Part shown: in pieces, positions 56,397 through 64,000 of the stretch
How the letters are laid out: every line of letters starts with the position of its first letter
How positions within the stretch are numbered: the stretch's first letter is position 1
Assembly (NCBI GenBank): GCA_019689555.1
Contig: JADGHE010000003.1
Coordinates: forward strand, 26,014-90,013
Direction: 5' to 3'
DNA from: Variibacter sp.
GTDB taxonomy: Bacteria; Pseudomonadota; Alphaproteobacteria; Rhizobiales; Xanthobacteraceae
Length of the DNA: 64,000 nucleotides
Program-made: the position numbers and the translations under genes
Notes under the pieces: generated by a model
What the model was told of the DNA's origin: nothing
Databases searched by the model: none
What the model saw: the letters and a program-made list of their open reading frames with translations, nothing else

Positions 56397-57170
56397 ATGC
56401 CCGCGAAGATTCATCAGTTCATGTGCCTGCAGGATAATTTCGGCGTCCTGCTCCACGACGAAACCAGTGGCGCCACTGCCGCCATCGACGCGCCGGAAGC
56501 GGCCGCGGTCGCGAGGGCGCTCGCCGAAACCGGCTGGCGGCTCACCGACATCCTGGTGACGCATCACCATAGCGATCATACGGCCGGTATCCCAGAACTG
56601 AAACAACGCTACGGCTGCCGGGTCGTCGCCCCGCGCGGGGAGGCGGCGCGCATCGACGGAGCGGACGACACCGTCGGCGAAGGGGAGAGCGTGACTGTGG
56701 GCACGCTCTCGGCGCGCGTGATCGAGACGCCCGGCCATACCGCCGGCCACATCTCCTACTGGTTCGAGGCGGAGAAGCTCGCCTTCGTCGGCGACACGCT
56801 TTTTTCGATCGGCTGCGGCCGCGTCATCGAGGGCACGCCGGAGATGATGTGGAACTCGCTCGCCAAACTGCGGGCGCTGCCGGACGACGCCCGGTTCTAC
56901 TGCGGCCACGAATACACGGCCTCGAACATCGCCTTTGCCTTGACCGTCGATCCCGACAATGCGGCGCTGAAAGAGCGCGCCGCGGAGGTCGCGGCGCTGC
57001 GGGCGGAAGGAAAGCCGACGCTGCCCAGCACCATCGGGGTCGAGAAGGCCGCCAACCCCTTCCTGCGCGCCGACGATCCCGCCCTGGCCGCGCGGCTCGG
57101 CCTCGCCGGGCGGCCGGCGGCGGAGGTGTTCGCGAGGATCCGCGGCGCGAAGGACACCTTCCGCGGCTGA
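56397..57170 (+). CDS. gloB: hydroxyacylglutathione hydrolase (glyoxalase II)
   Basis: A 257-residue metallo-beta-lactamase-fold enzyme that hydrolyses S-lactoylglutathione to D-lactate and glutathione, the last step of methylglyoxal detoxification. Metal ligands appear in LVTHHHSDHTAG, ETPGHTAGHISY, FVGDTLFSIGCGR and FYCGHEYTASN. The C-terminal helical region with NPFLRADDP binds glutathione. Length is normal. Confidence 0.95.
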   Translation: MPAKIHQFMCLQDNFGVLLHDETSGATAAIDAPEAAAVARALAETGWRLTDILVTHHHSDHTAGIPELKQRYGCRVVAPRGEAARIDGADDTVGEGESVTVGTLSARVIETPGHTAGHISYWFEAEKLAFVGDTLFSIGCGRVIEGTPEMMWNSLAKLRALPDDARFYCGHEYTASNIAFALTVDPDNAALKERAAEVAALRAEGKPTLPSTIGVEKAANPFLRADDPALAARLGLAGRPAAEVFARIRGAKDTFRG

Positions 57171-57252
57171 GCGGCCGGCGGGTCGCACCGGACCGAGCCT
57201 CGCGCCCGCGCGGCATCGCGCGATCCCCGTCGCGGGCCTTGGCGCCGCATCC

Positions 57253-57303
57253 CAGGGGCGCCCCTGCCGAAGTGACTCCGGGAAGGGTCGGCTGACCCTC
57301 CCG
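57253..57303. terminator. hairpins between convergent gloB and usp genes
   Basis: A perfect palindrome CAGGGGCGCCCCTG (57253-57266) is followed by a stem CGGGAAGGGTC/GACCCTCCCG with loop GGCT (57279-57303, one bulge). No T-run follows on either strand, so the terminator role is tentative. Confidence 0.35.
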
Positions 57304-57355
57304 CGCCCGCGCGCCTGCGGGCGAAGGCGCGCGGCCGCCCGTCGGTGCGCGCCCG

Positions 57356-58192
57356 TCAGTGCGCCATGAACACCGGCAGCTCGGTCTTGGCGAGGATGTG
57401 GCTCGTCGCGCCGCCGAAGATCATCTGCCGCAGGCGGCTCTGCGTATAGGCCCCCTTCACCAGCAGATCGCAGCCAAGCTCGGTCGCCTTGTAGAGCATC
57501 ATCTCGCCCATGCTGCGCTCGCCTGGATCGACCGTCACGGCCTCGGCGTCGATGCCGTTGAGCTGCAGATAGCGGGCGAGCTCGGCGCCCTCCGGACCGG
57601 GCACCATGCCGCCGGTGACGGTGAGCACCGTGACCTTCTTCGCCTGGCGCAACAGCGGCATCGCGAAGGCAGTGGCGCGCGCCGTCTCGGTGCTGCGGTT
57701 CCACGCGATCACGATGTTCTCCCCGAGCGTGGCGGGCGGCTTGGGCGGCGCGATGAGGATCGGGCGGCCGCTCTCGAACAGCGCGGCCTCGACCGCCGCC
57801 ATGCTGGATCCGGTCGGGTAGGAGCCCGGCCGGCCGAACACGATCACGTCGAACACGCGACCGTAGCTGCCCACGAAGGCGTCGCGGGCGGCGTCCGACT
57901 CGGTCCAGCCGTAGGAGAGCGTGGCGGGACGCCGCCTCCCGCGCGGGACGCCGTGGGCGGCCATGAAGGCTTCGAACATCGCCTGCGCTTCCTTGGCGAG
58001 CTCCGCGTCGCGCGTCTCCGCGACCGCCCAGGCGTCGGCGACGATGAGATCGGCGGCGACGAAGTCGCTGATCGCCGCCCGCAGCGCGAAGCCCTCGATG
58101 TAGCTGTCGAAGCGTTTCGCGAACAGCAACGCCGTCTCCAGCGTCGCGTTCATGAGATCGCTCTTCTCGGTGGGAACGAGAATGGCCTTCAT
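57356..58192 (-). CDS. universal stress protein, two-domain UspA family
   Basis: A 278-residue protein of two tandem Usp folds. Domain 1 starts KAILVPTEKSD, domain 2 NIVIAWNRSTETARATAFAM and ends LVKGAYTQSRLRQMIFGGAT, in which the GxxSxxRxxxxGxxS-like nucleotide motif is seen (GAYTQSRLRQMIFGGATSH). It probably binds ATP and aids survival under stress. The ATG at 58192 is chosen; an in-frame ATG at 58201 directly follows GGAGG but is very near it. Confidence 0.9.
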   Translation of the reverse strand: MKAILVPTEKSDLMNATLETALLFAKRFDSYIEGFALRAAISDFVAADLIVADAWAVAETRDAELAKEAQAMFEAFMAAHGVPRGRRRPATLSYGWTESDAARDAFVGSYGRVFDVIVFGRPGSYPTGSSMAAVEAALFESGRPILIAPPKPPATLGENIVIAWNRSTETARATAFAMPLLRQAKKVTVLTVTGGMVPGPEGAELARYLQLNGIDAEAVTVDPGERSMGEMMLYKATELGCDLLVKGAYTQSRLRQMIFGGATSHILAKTELPVFMAH

Positions 58193-58403
58193 GCTCACCA
58201 TCGCCTCCCGCTTTGGCGCAATGTGCCGCTGATCCCCGTCATCGGCGCGTTCCCGGCGCTTCTTCTTGAATTGAATCCGGCCTGATGGCGCGCAGCGTGA
58301 CCAAGGTGCCGCAAGTTTGCAAGCGTGCCGGTTCGCAAGTCCGCAAACATGCGACCCGAACGGGTTGACGCGCGCGGCGCGCTTCACGCTCGAGCGGCGC
58401 GTT

Positions 58404-59324
58404 TCAATCTGTCGTTGCAGCGCGCTTGCGGCGGCCCAGCAAATCCTTGGCGGCGAGCACGCCGCCGCCCGAGATCAGGGCGGCCGAGAGCGCGAGCATC
58501 GCGCTTGCCTCCGCGAAGCCGGCCAGCACCAAAAAGGCGGTCGACAGCACCGGCGCGCCATAGGAAAGAGCCCCGAGCACGCGGATGTCGCCGCGCTTCA
58601 CGCCGAAGTCCCACGCGTAGAACGCAAGCCCCACGGGCCCCACCCCGAGCGCCGCAACCGCGAGCCACTGCGCCACGCCCTCGGGCCAGACGGTCTCTTC
58701 CAGGGCGAGGTGGAAGAGAGCGGCCAGCGCCGCCGTCGCGAGGCAGAAGCCCGCGACCGCATCCGTCGGCACGGCCGCGAAGCGGCGCAAGAGCACCGAA
58801 TAGGTCGACCACACGAAGGCCGCGACGAACGCCGCCGCGAAGCCCGGAACATAGTCGACCGCAAGCGCAAAACCCCGCCCGCCGGTGAACAGCAGGACCG
58901 TGCCCGCAAGCCCGAGCAGCGCTCCCGCCACATGATGCGCCTTGAGCCGTTCGCCGGGCAAGAGGGCGGAGAAGAGCACGATGAGCAGCGGCCAGAGATA
59001 GTTGATGAGCCCCGCTTCGGCGGGCGGCGCGGTCTTGAGCGCTGTAAAGTAGAGGGCGTGGTAGCCGAACAGCCCGCCCACCCCGAGCGCCCAGGCTTCG
59101 AGCGGCAGCCGAAGGGCGCGCGCCGCGCTTCCCCGCACGCACCAGCTTCCCGCTCCGATGGCCCCGCCGATCGCGAACGTCATGGCCGCGAGCTGGAACG
59201 GCGGCACCCGGCCCGAGGCGGCGGTGAAGACCGCGAGCAGAGACCACAGCAGGATGGCGACGGTTCCGACGAGCGTCGCGCCCGCGCGCGTCGATGCAGG
59301 AAAAGCGGTGGCTTTGCGGCCCAT
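58404..59324 (-). CDS. EamA/DMT-family exporter, YddG-like
   Basis: A 306-residue inner-membrane protein with ten predicted helices. LLWSLLAVFTAASGRVPPFQ and YFTALKTAPPAEAGLINYLW are the first-repeat marks, and FVWSTYSVLLRRFAAVPTDA opens the second. It resembles YddG-type aromatic amino-acid exporters, though cargo cannot be fixed by sequence. Not closely related to the DMT protein at 19431-20321. Confidence 0.85.
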   Translation of the reverse strand: MGRKATAFPASTRAGATLVGTVAILLWSLLAVFTAASGRVPPFQLAAMTFAIGGAIGAGSWCVRGSAARALRLPLEAWALGVGGLFGYHALYFTALKTAPPAEAGLINYLWPLLIVLFSALLPGERLKAHHVAGALLGLAGTVLLFTGGRGFALAVDYVPGFAAAFVAAFVWSTYSVLLRRFAAVPTDAVAGFCLATAALAALFHLALEETVWPEGVAQWLAVAALGVGPVGLAFYAWDFGVKRGDIRVLGALSYGAPVLSTAFLVLAGFAEASAMLALSAALISGGGVLAAKDLLGRRKRAATTD

Positions 59325-59393
59325 GCGCGAGCCAATAACCGAAGCCCGCGGTCCGCGCCAAGGCACGTCGGGCGTGCCGGCTGCCCTTTCGCC

Positions 59394-60077
59394 TCACGCG
59401 CCGACGAGCGGCGGCAGCTCCGCAAGCGTCTTCACCTCGAAGTCGGGCGCCCCCGGCAACCGCTCGCGCTTCTGCCCATAGCGGTTGCACCACACGACGC
59501 GCATGCCGAACGCGGACGCCGCATAGGCGTCCCAGGCATTCGAGGACTGGAAGCTGATCGCCGCCGCGGGCAGCGCGAGCCGATCGAGCGCGAGCTGATA
59601 GACGCGCGGATCGGTCTTGAACACGCCCGCCTCCTCTGCCGAGATCACGGCGTCGAGCAGGTGGCCGATCCGCGCGTTCTCGATGGCCGCGCGCAGCATG
59701 CCGGGCGTGCCGTTGGAGAGGATCGCGGTCTTGAGGCCGGCCGCGCGCAGGCGCTCGAGCGTGGCGGGCACTTCCGGGAAGACGTCGAGCTGCAGATAGC
59801 ACGCCATCAGCCGCTCGCGCAGCGCGGGGTCGTGGACGTCCAGCGTCTCGAGCGCATAGTCGAGCGCGTCGCCGGTGACGCGCCAGAAATCCGCGTGGCT
59901 CCGCTGCAGCGAGCGCAGCCAGGTGTACTGGAGCTGCTTGTCGCGCCACAGCGCGGTGAGCGCCGCGAACTTGTCGCCCAAGGCGTCGCGGCACTGGGCT
60001 GCGGCCGAGGCATAGTCGAACACCGTGCCGTAGGCGTCGAACACGCAGGCCTTTATGCCGTCGAGCCTGTCGGGCAT
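59394..60077 (-). CDS. haloacid dehalogenase type II (HAD family)
   Basis: A 227-residue HAD hydrolase. It has the L-2-haloacid dehalogenase pattern: nucleophile Asp in CVFDAYGTVFDYASA, SNGTPGML, the Lys in AGVFKTDPRVYQLAL and the SSNAWDAY triad. It would displace halide from 2-haloacids with inversion. A 3-base gap separates it from the peroxiredoxin-like gene upstream, so they are co-transcribed. Phosphatase activity on a natural metabolite is an alternative. Confidence 0.88.
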   Translation of the reverse strand: MPDRLDGIKACVFDAYGTVFDYASAAAQCRDALGDKFAALTALWRDKQLQYTWLRSLQRSHADFWRVTGDALDYALETLDVHDPALRERLMACYLQLDVFPEVPATLERLRAAGLKTAILSNGTPGMLRAAIENARIGHLLDAVISAEEAGVFKTDPRVYQLALDRLALPAAAISFQSSNAWDAYAASAFGMRVVWCNRYGQKRERLPGAPDFEVKTLAELPPLVGA

Positions 60078-60080
60078 GGG

Positions 60081-60602
60081 TCAGCCTCCGGTGCCGCGGA
60101 TCGGATAATTCCGCTCCTGAATCACCTTCACGCCGCCGAGGATGGACGCAAGGTCCGGCCGCGCCCACGGCGCATTGGAAATGTCGATGATCTGCGCCCG
60201 GCCTTCCGGATTGACGAGGAAGAGCCCCGGCTCGGCGAAGGGGCGATCGGTCTCCTGAGGCGAACGCGGCTCCGAGATGTAGAGGCCGAGCTTGCGCATC
60301 TGATCCAGGCTGAGATCGTAGCCGACCGGAAACGTCCAGCCCTCCTCCTCAAGCTCCGATTCCGCCTTCTCCTTCGGGTCGGCGGACACGACCAGCACCT
60401 CCACGCCCAACGCGCGGAAGTCCTTGAGCAGCTCGCCGAGGCCCTTGAGGTAGCGGCGGCACACCGGACAGTGCTTGCCGCGATAGACGACGAGCAACTG
60501 CCAGGCGCCCGTGCCGCCGACCTTGATCTCGCCGCCGCCGGCCCTGGGCAGCGTGAAGCTCGGGAAGATTGCCCCGGCCTGCATTTTCGTGGTCGTGCTC
60601 AT
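60081..60602 (-). CDS. peroxiredoxin-like (AhpC/TSA) protein
   Basis: A 173-residue thioredoxin-fold protein with a CxxC motif (YRGKHCPVCRRYLKGLGEL, Cys48 and Cys51) in place of the usual T-x-x-C of peroxiredoxins. SADPKEKAESELEEEGWTFP and LFLVNPEGR are family-like. It probably reduces peroxides or disulfides. It lies between a GST gene and the HAD gene on the same strand, 15 bases from the GST stop. Confidence 0.87.
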   Translation of the reverse strand: MSTTTKMQAGAIFPSFTLPRAGGGEIKVGGTGAWQLLVVYRGKHCPVCRRYLKGLGELLKDFRALGVEVLVVSADPKEKAESELEEEGWTFPVGYDLSLDQMRKLGLYISEPRSPQETDRPFAEPGLFLVNPEGRAQIIDISNAPWARPDLASILGGVKVIQERNYPIRGTGG

Positions 60603-60617
60603 GGATCCTTCCCTCGT

Positions 60618-61313
60618 TCAGACGGCATAGGCGGGCGCGCGCCGCGCAAGGCCGTCGAAGGCGTCGAGCAGGCGCTCGCGCCAGGCCGCGACCGGATCGT
60701 CGGCGGCGAGCAGCGGCACGGGGCTGATGCAGCGCGCCCATTGCAGCATGCCGAAGACGATGTAGTCGGCGTACAGGGGTGATTCGCCGCCGAGATAGGG
60801 CTGGGCGCGCAGCGTCACGCGCACGGGCTCGAGCGCCGCGCGCAGCGCCGCCACATTGCCTTCGCGGTCGGCGACGACCTCCTCAAGCCGCTTGCCGAAG
60901 CGCTGCTCGCGGCTTTCGCGGAAATAGGCGCGGTCCTTTTCGTGAAGATGCGCGTAGATGTCGAGCAGCACGACGCGCGCGACCGCGCCGAGCAGCACCG
61001 TGTCGGCCCAGCTGTTGACCATGCGCGTCACCGCGCGGCAGGCGGAGCCGCCGAACAGCGACGGCGCCTGCGGATAGGCGTCCTCCAGGTAGTTGGCGAT
61101 GGTCCATGAATCGAACACAATCCGCTCGCCGTCCACCAGCACCGGCACGCGGCCCTGGCCCGAAAAGGCGATCGCGTCCTTCTCGGTGAAGCGCCAGGGA
61201 ATGGTCTCGAAGGCGAGCTTCTTGTGCGCCAGCGCGAGCTTGGTGCGCCAGCAATAGGGGCTGAACCGGCGCTCCGGTTCGGCCCCGGCGAGATCATACA
61301 GAACCCGGGCCAT
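60618..61313 (-). CDS. glutathione S-transferase family protein
   Basis: A 231-residue GST. The thioredoxin-like domain holds RFSPYCWRTKLALAHKKL, the cis-Pro in GRVPVLVDGERIVFDSWTIA with the gamma-glutamyl Ser nearby, and the helical C-domain follows. The class is close to beta-etherase or unclassified bacterial GSTs. Its gene is in a run with a second GST, a peroxiredoxin-like protein and a HAD protein, which suggests detoxification of electrophiles or halogenated compounds. Confidence 0.88.
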   Translation of the reverse strand: MARVLYDLAGAEPERRFSPYCWRTKLALAHKKLAFETIPWRFTEKDAIAFSGQGRVPVLVDGERIVFDSWTIANYLEDAYPQAPSLFGGSACRAVTRMVNSWADTVLLGAVARVVLLDIYAHLHEKDRAYFRESREQRFGKRLEEVVADREGNVAALRAALEPVRVTLRAQPYLGGESPLYADYIVFGMLQWARCISPVPLLAADDPVAAWRERLLDAFDGLARRAPAYAV

Positions 61314-61322
61314 GGGGCGGCC

Positions 61323-62054
61323 TCAGCGCCCGGAGGCGGCCGCAGCCGCGGCGGCGGCCACGGACTCCGCCGTTTGGCCGAAGAGAATCCGGCGCTCCTC
61401 CTCGGTGCGGATGCCGCCCTGGTCGGGATTGATCTCCTTGGCGAGTTCGTAGGCGCGCTTGACCGCCGGACGCTCGCCGATCCGCTCGAACCAGCGCTTG
61501 AGGTGCGGAAAATCGTCGAGGTTCTGCCCTTGCCGCTCCCACGGCACGATCCAGGGGTAGCAGGCCATGTCGGCGATCGAGTACTCGCCGGCGATGTATT
61601 CGCGGTCCGCGAGCCGCCGGTTGAGCACGCCGTAGAGCCGGTTGGTCTCCTTGAGGTAGCGGTCGATCGCATAAGGGATCTTCTCGACCGCGTAGTTCTT
61701 GAAGTGGTTGTTCTGCCCCGACATCGGGCCGAGATTGGCCATCTGCCAGAACAGCCACTGCAGAACGTCGTAGCGGGCCGGGCCTTCCGCGGGCAGGAAC
61801 TGGCCGGTCTTCTCGGCGAGATAGACGAGCATGGCGCCCGACTCGAACACCGAAACCGGCTTGCCGCCGCCCTTGGGCTCGTGATCCACCAGCGCGGGAA
61901 TGCGGTTGTTGGGCGAAATCGCGAGGAATTCGGGCTTGAACTGTTCGCCCTTGCCGATGTTCACGGGAATGATCTTGTATTTCAGCCCCGTCTCCTCGAG
62001 GAAGATCGTGAGCTTGTGGCCGTTCGGCGTGGTCCAGTAGTAGAGGTCGATCAT
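61323..62054 (-). CDS. glutathione S-transferase, YfcG/YghU-like
   Basis: A 243-residue nu-class-like GST. The signature is YYWTTPNGHKLTIFLEETGL with the Asn/Thr of disulfide-bond reductases, and PNNRIPALVDHEP follows; SVFESGAMLVYLAEKTG binds the glutathione. YghU-type enzymes reduce disulfides with two glutathiones. The C-terminus is an Ala-rich tail. Translation starts right after a (GA)8 tract which itself acts as ribosome-binding site, a length-variable element. Confidence 0.9.
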   Translation of the reverse strand: MIDLYYWTTPNGHKLTIFLEETGLKYKIIPVNIGKGEQFKPEFLAISPNNRIPALVDHEPKGGGKPVSVFESGAMLVYLAEKTGQFLPAEGPARYDVLQWLFWQMANLGPMSGQNNHFKNYAVEKIPYAIDRYLKETNRLYGVLNRRLADREYIAGEYSIADMACYPWIVPWERQGQNLDDFPHLKRWFERIGERPAVKRAYELAKEINPDQGGIRTEEERRILFGQTAESVAAAAAAAASGR

Positions 62055-62070
62055 CTCTCTCTCTCTCTCT
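62055..62070 (-). repeat. (GA)8 tract at the start of the GST gene
   Basis: The plus strand reads (CT)8 at 62055-62070, so the mRNA has AGAGAGAGAGAGAGAG directly before the ATG. No other ribosome-binding site is near, and such dinucleotide runs can slip. Confidence 0.85.
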
Positions 62071-62080
62071 AAGTTGGCGC

Positions 62081-62662
62081 TTAATCGAGAAGCGCGAGCG
62101 CGGGGCGCGCGACGCCCTCGAGGAGTTCGCGGTCGGGCTTTGATCGGGCGAGGACGCGGACGCCGAGCACCACGCCGAACAGGAGCCGGGCGAGATCGTC
62201 GGGATCGCGCCCGGGCGCGAGCGCGCCCTCGCTCTTCGCCCGCGTCAGGCAGCGGCGGAAAAAGGCTTCGATTTCCCCGAGCCGCCGGGCGATCGCGGCG
62301 CCGAGCGCGTGGTCGTGCGGGGCGACTTCCAGCGCCGCATTGATGAGGAAGCAGCCGCGCCGCTCGGGATCGGCGAGCGAGCGCTCGATGATGTCTTCGA
62401 CGAAGGCCCGCGCCGCCTGCAGCGGCGGGAGCGCCTGCTCGAGGCGGCGAATGCGGGCGCGCAGCGTGTCGTCGAGATAGCGCTCCAGCGCCTGCTCGAA
62501 CAGCGCGCGCTTGTCGCCGTAGGCGTTGTAGAGGCTGGTGCCGCAGATCCCCATCGCCGCGGCGAGATCGCGCACCGACGTCGCCGCGTAGCCGCGGTGC
62601 CAGAAGCATCGAATCGCGGCCTCCATGGCGGCTTCCTGGTCGAACGCCCGCGGGCGCGGCAT
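62081..62662 (-). CDS. TetR-family transcriptional regulator
   Basis: A 193-residue repressor. The N-terminal HTH is YAATSVRDLAAAMGICGTSL then YNAYGDKRALFEQAL (residues about 26-60); the C-terminal ligand domain matches the TetR_C subgroup with GCFLINAALEVAPHDHAL. It lies 26 bases upstream of the YfcG-like GST gene on the same strand, and probably controls it and the following detoxification genes in response to an electrophile. Confidence 0.9.
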   Translation of the reverse strand: MPRPRAFDQEAAMEAAIRCFWHRGYAATSVRDLAAAMGICGTSLYNAYGDKRALFEQALERYLDDTLRARIRRLEQALPPLQAARAFVEDIIERSLADPERRGCFLINAALEVAPHDHALGAAIARRLGEIEAFFRRCLTRAKSEGALAPGRDPDDLARLLFGVVLGVRVLARSKPDRELLEGVARPALALLD

Positions 62663-62778
62663 GGCTTGGCTTTCCCGCTGCCGGACTCACCGGCGACACG
62701 AAACATTTATGTATCGGTCGCTACAGAATGTCGAGCCCGCCCGCCACGAGGGGCGCCATCGGAATGGCTGCGTTGCGG

Positions 62779-63999
62779 TCAGCGGGGCTGTTCGGCGGCT
62801 GCGGGATCGGGCCGCCGGCCGCGGAGCGCCCCGGCCTTGAGCACGATCAGGCCGAAGACCGCGAGCATGGCGAGGACGCCGAGCGGCACGAGCGCGAGCT
62901 GCGCCACGCTGCGGGCGAGGAGCGGGCAAAGCCACAGCGCCGCGAGCGCGGTCTTCTCGCCGGGCGCGAAGCCGACGGCGAGCCCGTGCGCGGCGAGAAA
63001 GGCGATGGCCGGGGCGAGCACCATCATGTCGTAGTCGAGACTGTAGGGCGTCGCGAACAGGGTGCCGACGCAGAGCGCGGCCGCCTTCAAGGGATAAGGG
63101 GCGCCGCCGCGCCAGAGCCGGACGAGCAAGGCTGCGACCACGACGGTGACGAGGCCCTGCACCGTATAGGCCGCGGGCACCGGGGCGCCCCACATCCGGA
63201 CCCCGGAAAAGACGCTCTGGATCTTGTGCCAGCCGGTGTCGCCGGCCTCCAGCACGACGAGGCGGGTGAAGCGGGTCGAGGCCAGAAACGCCGCCCAGAT
63301 GTCCGGGCCGAAGGCGAGCGTCGCCGCGAGAACGAGCAGGGCGACCGTCGCCGCCGCGGCGAGGGCGGCGCGCCAGTGGCCGCCCGCGATCAGCGCGAGC
63401 GGAACGAGCAGGCCGAACTGCGGCTTGTAGGCGACGAGGCCGAACAGCACGCCGGCGAGCTGCGGCCGCCCCTCGAGCAGCACCAGCGCCCCGCCCACCA
63501 GAGCCGCAGTGAGGAAGCCGTTGTGCCCATGGCCGATATTGACGAACACGGCCGGGAAGGCGAGCGCGACGAGCAGCCAGAGGGGGTCGTCCGCCACCCT
63601 CCTGCCCCCCGGCGGGGAGGGGCCGGATGCGGCCCACGCGATCACCGCCCACATGGCGGCGAGGTAGAGCGCAAGCGTCGCCCCCTGCCAGGCGGCGAGC
63701 GCGAGCGCATAGGGCATCCGCGCGAGAAGAGCGGCGACGAAGAGAAAGAAGGGCGGATAGTGCCAGCCGTAGAACTGCGTCTGCGGCCCGAAGATCGCCT
63801 GCTCGCGGGCGAATTGCTGGGCGGGGTCGAAGGGCGCCTCCGGCCGGCCGTCGAGGACGTGGGCGCCGGCCGCATAGACGTTGGAGAAGTCGGTGCCGAG
63901 CGGCCTTCCCTGATAGTCGTTGAGCCCGTCGGAGGTCGCGACCAGGAAGGCGAGGCCGAGGCCGGAGGCCGCGAGCACCGCGAGGGCGACAAGCCGCAC
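62779..63999 (-). CDS. GT87 (DUF2029) family membrane glycosyltransferase, start uncertain
   Basis: A polytopic protein of at least 406 residues with about ten hydrophobic segments. An early conserved acid is seen in GRPLGTDFSNVYAAGAHVLDG, then FYGWHYPPFFLFVAALLAR and the mid-protein VNIGHGHNGFLTAALV typical of polyprenyl-phosphate-mannose-dependent GT87 enzymes. It would add mannose or another sugar from a lipid carrier outside the membrane. The frame runs to the window end, so the N-terminus may be longer than shown. A divergent promoter region is not visible. Confidence 0.78.
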   Translation of the reverse strand: MRLVALAVLAASGLGLAFLVATSDGLNDYQGRPLGTDFSNVYAAGAHVLDGRPEAPFDPAQQFAREQAIFGPQTQFYGWHYPPFFLFVAALLARMPYALALAAWQGATLALYLAAMWAVIAWAASGPSPPGGRRVADDPLWLLVALAFPAVFVNIGHGHNGFLTAALVGGALVLLEGRPQLAGVLFGLVAYKPQFGLLVPLALIAGGHWRAALAAAATVALLVLAATLAFGPDIWAAFLASTRFTRLVVLEAGDTGWHKIQSVFSGVRMWGAPVPAAYTVQGLVTVVVAALLVRLWRGGAPYPLKAAALCVGTLFATPYSLDYDMMVLAPAIAFLAAHGLAVGFAPGEKTALAALWLCPLLARSVAQLALVPLGVLAMLAVFGLIVLKAGALRGRRPDPAAAEQPR

Positions 64000-64000
64000 C

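Overview
The window looks like chromosome of a GC-rich alphaproteobacterium of the order Hyphomicrobiales (Rhizobiales), perhaps near Xanthobacteraceae or Bradyrhizobiaceae. This rests on family content (TIGR02301, UPF0262, DUF2948, DUF4167, a UrtB with a long N-terminal region), on the gene order hisD–UPF0262–phosphatase–infA–maf, and on a tRNA-His with U72 and A73, an identity set known from alphaproteobacteria. Placement below order is inference. Nearly all genes are intact. The only clear debris is a broken NYN gene next to an IS5-type transposase remnant at 20658–21205. No phage, CRISPR array or rRNA was seen.

Layout. 1–2606 is a stress cluster: CBS-BON protein (cut by the window edge), host-attachment family protein, second CBS-BON protein, Hsp20. 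A perfect FNR/FixK-type box lies before hsp20 and a strong hairpin terminator after it. 2849–9408 holds housekeeping and small metabolic genes: LOG hydrolase, tRNA-His with allA behind it, Nudix, TIGR02301, dihydroorotase-like protein, ygfZ, tag and an HD hydrolase. 9617–16916 is a catabolic island: cupin, ThDP enzyme, cyclase-family hydrolase, Bug/TctC-type binding protein, a TarD-like D-tartrate dehydratase and a TtuC-like tartrate dehydrogenase. 17028–17974 is a VapC toxin with an unusual upstream partner and its own promoter/operator. 18128–23889 holds ispG, a DMT exporter, the decayed patch, a Zur-like regulator, 3-hydroxybutyrate dehydrogenase and a patatin overlapping it.

24498–27857 holds two tandem methyltransferases with a regulatory domain, preceded by short direct repeats. 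27901–39850 is a 14-gene minus-strand operon for urea: urtABCDE, then ureD-ureA-hupE/ureJ-ureB-GFA-ureC-ureE-ureF-ureG. Upstream of urtA there is a near-consensus sigma-54 promoter and, about 140 bp further up, a 17-bp dyad with NtrC-site geometry. Urea would be imported, hydrolysed to ammonia, and the set turned on under nitrogen limitation.

40108–49385 holds an acyl-CoA synthetase, the maf/infA/phosphatase/UPF0262/hisD/DUF2948 block, a PaaI-type thioesterase, hmgA and lysC. 49824–57170 holds ptsP (EI-Ntr, again nitrogen signalling), prfA-prmC, a DUF4167 protein, a methyltransferase and gloB. 57356–64000 holds a universal stress protein, a second DMT exporter, a haloacid-dehalogenase-like protein, a peroxiredoxin-like protein, two glutathione transferases, a TetR regulator and a GT87-type membrane glycosyltransferase cut by the window end.
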